A DNA stretch of 12,955 nucleotides, from assembly GCA_903907885.1 (NCBI GenBank), contig CAIVPY010000196.1, positions 1 to 12,955 of the forward strand, written 5' to 3'. Positions 8,701 to 12,955 of the stretch are shown piece by piece. Numbering within the stretch: the stretch's first letter is position 1; each line of letters begins with the position of its first letter. The translations under genes were made by a program, and so were the position numbers. Below the pieces are notes generated by a model, which saw only the letters and a list, made by a program, of their open reading frames with translations, was not told the DNA's origin and did not search any database. Source of the stretch: an uncultured Bacteroidota bacterium (lineage in GTDB: Bacteria; Bacteroidota; Bacteroidia; UKL13-3).

Positions 8701-9979
8701 TGGAACTACCTTGCCTGGCTTTAGAGTTAGGCCACAATATATTGGGCAAAATTTTGACAATAACGGCCCAGGTTTAGATTTTATCTTTGGATTGCAAAGT
8801 GATGATTACCGTTTTAAGGCTGCTCAAAATGGTTGGTTGAGTGGCGACCCCAGAGTTGTAAATCCCTACTTGCAAAATCATCAAGAGAGAATTGATGCCA
8901 GGGCAACATTCGATCCGTTTGACGACTTTAGAATAACAGTTAATTTTAGCAAATCAACCTCGCTCAATACTACTTCTTATTTTAGATTTGACCCAGATAG
9001 TAATATGTATAGAGATTTTGGTCCAATACAACAACAAGGCACTTATTCTATAACATACAATGCTTTTTTAACTTCATTTTCTCCTGAAGGCAAAGATGGA
9101 ATTTCAGAAGTTTTCAAAACATTTTCAGACAACCGAAAAATTATTGCAGATAGGTTGGGCCAAGCTCAAGGAATTAATCAACGAGATACGGCAAATTTCC
9201 CCATAGGTTATGGACCCTATTCGCAAGATGTTTTGATACCAGCTTTTTTAGCCGCATATAGTGGAGCTGATGCCAAAAATATTGAAATGACTGCATTCCC
9301 TAAAATACCTTTACCTAATTGGAATATTTCATATACGGGCTTATCAAAAATACCTTTTGTTAAAGAGTTTGCTACCAATGTGAATGTTACCCACGCCTAC
9401 ACCTCTCAATACACAGTTGGTGGCTTTCAAACCCAAATTGATACCTCAAGACACTTAAATGTGTCAACCGATTACCAACCTCATTATCTTATCAGAAGTA
9501 TAGCTATTACCGAAAGGTGGGGTCCTATTATAGGGATTGATATAACCCTTGTTAATAATCTTACAACGGGTATAAAATATAATAAAGATCGATCATTAAA
9601 TTTCGCTTTGGGCAATAGACAACTAAGCGAACTTAATGCAGATGAAATTGTATATAGCTTGGGTTATAGAACCAAAAAATTATCATTACCATTTCTTTTA
9701 CAAGGCCGAAGAATGGTGTTAAATAATGACGTTAATTTCAGAATAGATTTTTCGGTGAGAGACAATGTTACCAAAATCAGAAATTTAGATGTGCCCACTA
9801 ATTCGCCTGTTACAGGGCAGATGGTGTACTCTTTTAAACCAACAATTGATTATATGATTAACGAAAAACTTACGTTAAGTATATTTTATGATAGACGCCA
9901 AACAACGCCATACACTAGTGGATCATATCCTACTATTATCACAAGTGGTGGATTCAAGTTGAGATATACTATTCAGTAG
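2798..9979 (+). CDS. sprA: Cell-surface protein SprA, type IX secretion system translocon
   Basis: Outer-membrane channel through which type IX secretion cargo leaves the cell; homologues are Flavobacterium SprA and Porphyromonas Sov, a single-chain 36-strand barrel. The 2393 residues fit that family (about 2,400-2,500). A signal peptide (about 1-30, core YFFSFALILTFGW) is followed by a first SprA_N-type region with IDIRPRGSAEL (near 165) and EDDIIKKIELGNVSLPLNSS (about 243-262). TAYLDDFEASETPFDL lies near 848. A second conserved region holds NWGGIMRKI, YIEIWVQDPF and LNLGNISEDIL (about 985-1040), and EVWFNELRMTDF lies near 1515. The C-terminus GGFKLRYTIQ looks like a closing barrel strand. 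The start is TTG: an in-frame TAA at 2786-2788 blocks earlier starts, and the first in-frame ATG lies more than 100 codons inside, which would remove the signal peptide. Residues 1905-1942 are an unusually lysine-rich stretch. The last 11 bp overlap a convergent gene. No other secretion-system gene is in the window. Confidence 0.96.
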   Translation: MFRSNKLKHIKYFFSFALILTFGWKATSRTIVGRHRDFIILPPDSGKQNAPLNIKLPYPIKDRKPYETNPTKNPFDLAEPANIKNKYVLDPYSNEYNYSSKVGKLDYRMPGSSPIGRQLQKDNKKLTKDYFKQRAQANNFVKGNSLIPPIVASNKIFDKIFGSSVIDIRPRGSAELIFQGNFNDVKNPSLSPRMQSTGQFDFRQKIQLNVAGSIGDKLKVSLNYDTEATFEFENQMKLDYSGKEDDIIKKIELGNVSLPLNSSLIKAGQSLFGIKTTMQFGKLSVTSIFTQQRGKTTETEMTGGAQTTKFDIQAHDYDMNRHYFLSQYFRDNYERALANLPIINSQVIIQNIEVWVTNRSGVFEGSRDIIGFADLAENNKTINPNWVKNSNVKLGNEANGLGAYLYGNGNTLNFDTGGIAQVKLALRHSSEIQNQLLRDQSATGLQPISEYQIVNYARHLNPSEYTWNRNLGYISLNQALTNDDVLCVAYTGTIGGVPFTVGELSNLVPPDPNNPNVLHLKMLKGPSMRPDLITWGLMMKNIYSLGSYNIAAKDFKLNVIYADDPSGADLNYLPVQNEPLLSGKPLLAALNLDNINTQQERAPDGLYDWIEGVTVQSSTGRIIFPMLEPFGKNLERKFVTDANKARYYCFFELYDSTKFSAMQLPQYDKFFLRGSYTGASNNEIPLNSTNVPKGSVRVTANGAPLIENVDFVVDYNLGRVKIVNSQLISSGAVIRVSSESNNLFQVQQKTLMGARFDYKESKDLLLGGTIMYLTERPLTPKVNIGEEPISNLVVGLDGTYKRDSRFLTKMVDRLPFIETKEVSNITVSGEYAQLIPGVQGSLAQSGTAYLDDFEASETPFDLRMGSYWALASTPQGQPDLFPEGDLYNSYQYNFRRANLSWYTIASTFYRNDSYTPSHIKGDPNAISNHRMREVLQTEIYRKKQIQQGLPATLPTFDLTFYPTERGPYNFNVKDLNFDGSLKNPKSNWGGIMRKIDQNDFEQANIDYIEIWVQDPFADNPSNSDKGYLYLNLGNISEDILHDNRRAAENGLPKSDEPAEQATADSTTWGRVPRQAVPSYVFSSDAAQRAKQDVGLDGIDDNLEKKWFADNYLKQIENTPSLGINSDAYTKALSDPSNDNYSYYLSSDYDAQSKDIISRYRRFNMTQGNSPTVDPNAPYPSAATNSPDNEDLNKDYTVNTVEEYFQYKIEISKQALQIGRNYVTDTILTNANFANGNQAPEVWYQLKVPVHEYQQKIGNIADFKSIRFARMFMRGFNDSITLRFANLQLVRADWRKYQNALKQGGEDQPLDPTDNTQFVVSTVNIEKNPYYSVPPGIQREADFSSPQTVYQNEQALSVKVCNLADGDARAVFKNMTTDLRQYGKLRMFTHAEGTNIKDDELTAFIRIGTDAINNYYEYEIPLKISKYGSGVPSARDVWPLDNEITINLDELINTKIARTNANWPFTRPYIRQDGAAKYTVVGLPDFSQVRVVMMGVRNPKRVAGGSDDGLPKCAEVWFNELRMTDFNTRGGWAANGRVLAKLADFGNLQLTGSIATVGWGGIDKKLSERSFNDNYQYDFVSNFELGKFLPKTSGISIPFFFSYGNTIIRPYYNPLNPDTKLQKEIDESTNPEHKNQITKAADDYTSRRSFNFTNVRKNRVAMKKAFPWDIENFNFSYSFTETFRRNQTIEYSFLQTYKGQVGYSYTFPNTTVEPFKKIKSKSLTLIKDINFSLLPTSWGARVESERRYGELLNRNNDNQNTIIQALYDKNFTMRRFYEFRWDFTKSLKFNYTATADARIDEPIGKIESNTARADTIQNNFWKGGRLTKFDQSAGINYSIPLNKLPYLDFISQSSYNYTTNFQWLQAPPAADSLGHTVQNSRQQQFNLAFNMPTLYNKFKFLRDINAPAEPKVQSKNKKTEIEKPLNEKDKKGKKKEENNGPVKYPFWVKIPVKLITSLKNLQGSYSQTDGTTLPGFRVRPQYIGQNFDNNGPGLDFIFGLQSDDYRFKAAQNGWLSGDPRVVNPYLQNHQERIDARATFDPFDDFRITVNFSKSTSLNTTSYFRFDPDSNMYRDFGPIQQQGTYSITYNAFLTSFSPEGKDGISEVFKTFSDNRKIIADRLGQAQGINQRDTANFPIGYGPYSQDVLIPAFLAAYSGADAKNIEMTAFPKIPLPNWNISYTGLSKIPFVKEFATNVNVTHAYTSQYTVGGFQTQIDTSRHLNVSTDYQPHYLIRSIAITERWGPIIGIDITLVNNLTTGIKYNKDRSLNFALGNRQLSELNADEIVYSLGYRTKKLSLPFLLQGRRMVLNNDVNFRIDFSVRDNVTKIRNLDVPTNSPVTGQMVYSFKPTIDYMINEKLTLSIFYDRRQTTPYTSGSYPTIITSGGFKLRYTIQ

Positions 9980-10184
9980 TTTTTTTGTCAATATTCTCAA
10001 TCAAATCAATAGCTTTCATCACATCTTCCGATTGGCAATAAAGCTCTATTTCGCCAAAGGCACAGCTACTGTCTTTTTTATTCATTTGCACACACTCAAT
10101 ACCTTCCTCTATAAGCATCCCTTTAATAATTTCGGCTCGGTATATGTTGGTGGTTCTGTATATTTTTGCCCAGCTATTTTCCAT
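9969..10184 (-). CDS. DUF2007-family small protein (putative signal transducing protein)
   Basis: A 71-residue soluble protein with no signal peptide or membrane segment. The pattern W.KIYRT at the start, then AEIIKGMLIEEGIECVQMNK, then EIELYCQSEDVMKAIDLIE matches the small ferredoxin-like DUF2007 family (PF09413), labelled a putative signal transducer; its biochemical role is not established. Its ATG at 10184 lies inside the last codons of the upstream protease gene (11-bp overlap), so the two are probably co-transcribed and translationally coupled. Its own stop overlaps the 3' end of sprA by 11 bp tail-to-tail, leaving no spacer for separate terminators. Two cysteines are present but in no metal-binding pattern. 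The length is normal for the family. Confidence 0.85.
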   Translation of the reverse strand: MENSWAKIYRTTNIYRAEIIKGMLIEEGIECVQMNKKDSSCAFGEIELYCQSEDVMKAIDLIENIDKKTTE

Positions 10185-11118
10185 TCGTGTAAAGGTATTT
10201 ATTTTTTAATTTATACATGTACCAAACTAAACTTACACATATTAAGAAACTTAGCAAATTAACAAACCATGGAAAAGTGTAACTTTCATTTAACATTTCA
10301 ATACTTACATTTTGTTGTTCAAAATAACTAACCATGACCGCAATAAAATTATTAGTAAAATGAGCTACAATACTTACCCAAATATTACCCGAATAGGCAA
10401 ATGCATATCCCAGTAAAACACCCAAAGCCAATCGAGGCAAGAAGCCATAAAACTGGCCATGGAAAGCACTGAACATAATAGCTGCAAACCATATAGAAAT
10501 ATGAATATTTTGAAAGCAAAGACGTGCAAAGTTTTGCAAACAACCTCTGAAAAATATTTCCTCGGTTATGGCTGGTAGCAGGGCAATCACAAATACATTA
10601 AACATTAAACCACCTATTGAACTTACTTTAACAAAAGCTTTAGTAAGCAACTCTGCTTGGTTTTCCATTGCTCTAATTTTAGCTTCAAGTTGGGCAAATG
10701 GTGCAGGAAAAGTTAGATTTTGGTTAATTTGGTATAACCATGCCACCAATGGAGATGCAAGTAATATCAAACCAATTGCCATAAAATAAGTATATGTTTT
10801 ACTAGGTCTGTTTATTTGCAAAAACGAAACCGCTTTCTGGTTGATGGCTTTAGAAAACAAAAACGCTGGTACCAAAAAACCACCTAAAGAAGCAAATACT
10901 TGAAATAATTTTAACGCTAACATTTCGCTACTTGAGACTTCGGTTTTAGTTAATATGTTTTGCATATCTTGAACGTCAACACCCAATAAATATTTTCCAA
11001 TAAAAATTCCTAAAGCCGAGCCAAGAACAATAAATACCAATACCATACCACCTAAAATGAGTATTCTGGAAAAGAAAAAAACAATACTGTTGTTATAAAA
11101 TTTATTAAACTCTGACAT
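10174..11118 (-). CDS. CPBP-family intramembrane metalloprotease
   Basis: Multi-pass membrane protein of the CPBP/Abi family (PF02517, Rce1-like), expected to cleave substrates within or near the membrane. From the ATG at 11118 it has 314 residues and about eight hydrophobic segments. The catalytic motifs are intact: the EExxxR motif in ITEEIFFRG (E186, E187, R191), the histidine in FSAFHGQFYG (H220) and the third motif in WVSIVAHFTNNF (H253, with N256/N257). The region between, LPRLALGVLLGYAFAYSGNIW, is typical of the family. A GTG two codons upstream (11124) is an alternative start; I prefer ATG. Family members act in prenyl-protein or peptide processing, bacteriocin immunity or stress responses, and nothing here tells which. 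It is followed by an overlapping DUF2007 gene and is divergent from the tRNA-modification gene, with about 98 bp between starts. TAGCTTTC on - (11141-11148) is a near match to a Bacteroidota -7 element. Confidence 0.92.
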   Translation of the reverse strand: MSEFNKFYNNSIVFFFSRILILGGMVLVFIVLGSALGIFIGKYLLGVDVQDMQNILTKTEVSSSEMLALKLFQVFASLGGFLVPAFLFSKAINQKAVSFLQINRPSKTYTYFMAIGLILLASPLVAWLYQINQNLTFPAPFAQLEAKIRAMENQAELLTKAFVKVSSIGGLMFNVFVIALLPAITEEIFFRGCLQNFARLCFQNIHISIWFAAIMFSAFHGQFYGFLPRLALGVLLGYAFAYSGNIWVSIVAHFTNNFIAVMVSYFEQQNVSIEMLNESYTFPWFVNLLSFLICVSLVWYMYKLKNKYLYTNGK

Positions 11119-11160
11119 ACGCACTTGTTATTAAACCCTTGAAAGCTAATGGTTCTTTCA

Positions 11161-11191
11161 TCTGAATTTGAAATTAATTAGATTAGATTTG
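11161..11191 (+). promoter_or_regulatory. Possible Bacteroidota-type promoter for the dihydrouridine synthase
   Basis: TAGATTTG (11184-11191) is an exact match to the Bacteroidota -7 element TAnnTTTG. TCTG at 11161-11164 sits 19 bp upstream as a weak -33 element. A better-looking TTTG at 11167-11170 is too close (13 bp). The -7 element ends 25 bp before the TTG start, giving a short leader of about 20 nt. The match is by eye only. Confidence 0.4.
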
Positions 11192-11216
11192 CCAGCAAAA
11201 GTAAGCTATTTTAATC

Positions 11217-12206
11217 TTGGTAAAAATTGGAAATATAGAATTGCCCGAATTCCCCCTATTGCTTGCCCCAATGGAAGATGTGAGTGACCCACCTTTTCGT
11301 GCGGTGTGTAAAGCCAAAGGAGCAGATTTGATGTACACTGAGTTTATTTCGAGCGAAGGGCTTATTCGCCATGCGATGAAAAGCAAACAGAAACTAGATA
11401 TTTTTGATTATGAGCGACCAATTGGCATACAAATATTTGGTGGCGATGAAGAAGCCATGACCATTGCCACACAAATTGTAGATACCACACAACCCGATTT
11501 GGTGGATATAAACTTTGGCTGCCCTGTAAAAAAAGTGGTATGTAAAGGAGCGGGAGCAGGAGTGTTAAAAGACATTCCTTTAATGGAAAGACTTACGAAA
11601 GCGGTGGTAAATTCAACGAATTTACCTGTAACTGTAAAAACCCGTTTGGGTTGGGACGATAATACAAAAAACATTGAAGATGTGGCCGAAAGATTACAAG
11701 ATGTAGGCATCAAAGCATTGAGCATTCATGGTCGCACTCGCACACAAATGTATAAAGGCGATGCCGATTGGACATTAATTGCCAAAGTGAAAAACAACCC
11801 ACGCATACACATTCCCATTTTTGGCAATGGAGATATAGACAGCCCACAAAAAGCGCTTGAATATAAAAATAGGTATGGTGTTGATGGTCTTATGATAGGT
11901 AGAGCTGCCATTGGTTACCCTTGGATATTTAACGAGATAAAACACTTTATAAAAACAGGGGAATTGCTTGCCCCACCTACTATTACCGACAGGGTAAATG
12001 TGGTGAAAAAACATCTCGAATTTTCTGTAAAATGGAAAAATGATGTAGTTGGTATTTTTGAAATGCGTCCACACTATAGTCAATATTTTAAAGGCATAGC
12101 CAATTTTAAAGAATACCGCATGAAGTTGGTTACAGCCCACACCAAGCAAGATGTGTTAGAGGTATTAGAAGAAGTGCAAGACGCGTTTGATGGGTATATG
12201 AATTAA
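11217..12206 (+). CDS. dusB: tRNA-dihydrouridine synthase, DusB-like
   Basis: Flavin enzyme that reduces uridine to dihydrouridine in tRNA using NAD(P)H and FMN. At 329 residues it has the usual length: an N-terminal TIM barrel (about 1-245) and a C-terminal helical tRNA-binding domain (about 250-329). Visible motifs are LAPMEDVSDPPFR near the start (FMN binding), the active-site loop NFGCPVKKVVCKGAGAGVL with catalytic Cys102, VKTRLGW (140-146), HGRTRTQMYKG (from 171), and the phosphate-binding GNGDI (203-207) with GLMIGRAAIG (224-233). The N-terminus VKIGNIELPEFPLLLAPM matches Bacteroidota homologues as I recall them, which supports the TTG start at 11217; an in-frame TAA at 11202-11204 blocks earlier starts. 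Assignment to DusB rather than another Dus subgroup rests on this resemblance. It is divergent from the protease gene and looks monocistronic. Confidence 0.94.
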   Translation: MVKIGNIELPEFPLLLAPMEDVSDPPFRAVCKAKGADLMYTEFISSEGLIRHAMKSKQKLDIFDYERPIGIQIFGGDEEAMTIATQIVDTTQPDLVDINFGCPVKKVVCKGAGAGVLKDIPLMERLTKAVVNSTNLPVTVKTRLGWDDNTKNIEDVAERLQDVGIKALSIHGRTRTQMYKGDADWTLIAKVKNNPRIHIPIFGNGDIDSPQKALEYKNRYGVDGLMIGRAAIGYPWIFNEIKHFIKTGELLAPPTITDRVNVVKKHLEFSVKWKNDVVGIFEMRPHYSQYFKGIANFKEYRMKLVTAHTKQDVLEVLEEVQDAFDGYMN

Positions 12207-12431
12207 TTTTGACTTGTAAAAATTGTGTTGACACTAAAAATAAAAAAACATAAATAAAAAAAGTAGGTGTATATTTTCCCTAAGTCGAAATACTAAATAT
12301 TATTATATAGCTTCAATATAGTACAATATGTTTTGATTTTCAAGAATTACATGCTGGTAAACCCCAAAAGGGTCAATTCCCCAACGCACGTGATGATTTT
12401 CGTTAGAATTTTGAAATTTCTTTTTAAAAAA

Positions 12432-12464
12432 TTTGCAGGAGTGAATAAAATTCAATTACCTTTG
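12432..12464 (+). promoter_or_regulatory. Bacteroidota-type promoter of the TetR gene
   Basis: TTTG (12432-12435) is followed after 21 bp by TACCTTTG (12457-12464), an exact match to the phylum's TTTG / TAnnTTTG promoter with spacing at the upper end of the normal range. Transcription would start near 12468-12472, giving a leader of about 50 nt. This is the best promoter match I found in the window. Confidence 0.65.
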
Positions 12465-12479
12465 TAAGCGAACACTTAC
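12464..12479 (+). promoter_or_regulatory. Probable operator palindrome over the tetR transcription start
   Basis: GTAAGCG-AA-CACTTAC is a 16-bp inverted repeat with 6 of 7 base pairs matching in each arm. It begins at the last base of the -7 element and covers the expected transcription start. TetR-family dimers bind such palindromes, so autorepression is the natural inference. A further TTAC directly follows (12480-12483). Confidence 0.55.
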
Positions 12480-12487
12480 TTACATTT

Positions 12488-12529
12488 ATGAAAATCATTT
12501 ATAAAGAGGAGCTTGAAAATGAAAAATAA
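12488..12529 (+). other. Tiny upstream reading frame overlapping the tetR start
   Basis: ATG at 12488 opens a 13-codon frame (MKIIYKEELENEK, TAA at 12527-12529) that runs across the tetR ATG in another frame. It contains the AGGAG that serves tetR. It might couple or modulate translation of tetR, or be chance; it has no visible ribosome-binding site of its own. Confidence 0.25.
12507..12511 (+). promoter_or_regulatory. Strong Shine-Dalgarno site of tetR
   Basis: AGGAG lies 7 nt before the ATG at 12519 and fixes that start. It stands out because the other genes in the window show no comparable site, as is usual for Bacteroidota. Confidence 0.6.
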
Positions 12530-12955
12530 TAAATTCACAGACAGACAAATAGAAATAATGGAAGCAGCTACGCTTCGCATTGATAAATTCGGAATACAGG
12601 AATTAACCATTAAAAACCTCTCTGCTGATTTAAATTTATCTGAAGCTGCTTTATATCGACATTTTAAAAGTAAAAACGATATATTACTTGGGCTATTAAC
12701 CTATTTTATTTTAGAGATGAACGAGCGGATTGCTACAATAATAGCTGATAAAGAAAAACAACCTTCTGAACTTTTAAAAAAAATATTTACATCACAACTA
12801 AACACTTTTGTAGAAAAACCTGCTATAGTTAGTGTGATTTTTTCAGAAGGAATATTTCAATTTAATATAGAATTAAGCGAAAAAGTCGAAATCTCTGAAA
12901 TATATTCTGCCTATTGCGAATATATTGAGAAAGCCCGCCGGTTCATTGAAAAGCG
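12519..12955 (+). CDS. TetR/AcrR-family transcriptional regulator (3' end missing)
   Basis: DNA-binding repressor-type regulator; 145 complete codons are visible and the frame is still open at the right edge. The first 60 residues form the TetR_N helix-turn-helix domain: ATLRIDKFGIQELTIKNLS, then the turn and recognition helix LNLSEAALYRHFKSK (38-52) and NDILLGLL. The rest is the start of the helical ligand-binding and dimerisation domain, with no recognisable ligand class. Family members are about 190-210 residues, so roughly 50-60 are missing. The ATG at 12519 follows a good AGGAG, and an in-frame TGA at 12489-12491 limits alternatives. A promoter and an overlapping palindrome lie directly upstream, which suggests autorepression. 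Such regulators usually also control an adjacent gene, often an efflux or membrane protein, which would lie beyond the window on the right. Confidence 0.9.
   Translation, partial: MKNNKFTDRQIEIMEAATLRIDKFGIQELTIKNLSADLNLSEAALYRHFKSKNDILLGLLTYFILEMNERIATIIADKEKQPSELLKKIFTSQLNTFVEKPAIVSVIFSEGIFQFNIELSEKVEISEIYSAYCEYIEKARRFIEK

Larger units (their letters stand above)
12207..12518. other. AT-rich spacer before the TetR regulator
   Basis: About 310 bp. The first 90 bp after the dihydrouridine synthase stop are very A-rich, with only a weak GTGT-TG-ACAC palindrome (12222-12231) and no convincing terminator. A slightly more GC-rich block (about 12350-12400) is open on - from a TTG at 12454 to a stop at 12303-12305 (50 codons). 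That frame reads protein-like near its end (HHVRWGIDPFGVYQHVILE), so it could be the remnant of a gene, but I do not recognise it and do not call it. The last 90 bp hold the tetR promoter, a palindrome and a tiny upstream frame. Confidence 0.5.

Noticed and set aside
11408..12149. Several open frames on - inside the dihydrouridine synthase (up to 124 codons)
   Set aside because: They are antisense shadows of a conserved enzyme gene, with low-quality composition and no domain.
12222..12231. GTGTTGACAC as a terminator after the dihydrouridine synthase
   Set aside because: The stem is only 4 bp with a 2-nt loop and it is followed by A-rich rather than T-rich DNA.
1..12955. CRISPR arrays, tRNA or rRNA genes, transposases, phage genes
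   Set aside because: I looked on both strands and saw no repeat-spacer pattern, no tRNA-like fold, and no protein of those classes.

Overview
This window is AT-rich Bacteroidota DNA. The strongest evidence is a full-length sprA, the outer-membrane translocon of the type IX secretion system, which is confined to that phylum. Supporting evidence is a LytS/LytTR two-component pair of the usual Bacteroidota form, general absence of Shine-Dalgarno sequences, and matches to the Bacteroidota promoter (TTTG about 20 bp upstream of TAnnTTTG). I cannot name the genus from sequence alone.

Layout. (1) 1-1586 on +: a membrane sensor histidine kinase cut by the left edge, overlapping by one base with its LytTR response regulator. 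(2) 1587-2196: about 610 bp with no intact gene. It holds a perfect 7-bp hairpin, four tandem 21-22 bp units, a second 21-bp repeat pair, and on - a short secreted-protein gene whose frame is broken in a run of five A (1876-2138). (3) 2197-9979 on +: ruvA (Holliday junction binding) and, 16 bp later, the giant sprA (2393 codons). (4) 9969-11118 on -: a CPBP intramembrane protease gene followed by a small DUF2007 gene, overlapping by 11 bp; the second also overlaps the tail of sprA by 11 bp. (5) 11217-12206 on +: a tRNA-dihydrouridine synthase, divergent from the protease. (6) 12207-12518: AT-rich spacer with a good Bacteroidota promoter and an overlapping palindrome, leading into a TetR/AcrR regulator that runs off the right edge.

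How the genes relate. The kinase and regulator form one signalling unit whose targets are not in the window. RuvA is a housekeeping repair protein and SprA a secretion machine; their link is genomic arrangement, not function. The protease and DUF2007 protein are probably co-transcribed. The tetR promoter/operator layout suggests autorepression.

Most of the window is ordinary core genome. I found no convincing new multi-gene system. The items most worth a second look are the frame-interrupted secreted peptide, the repeat cluster beside it, and the tetR control region.
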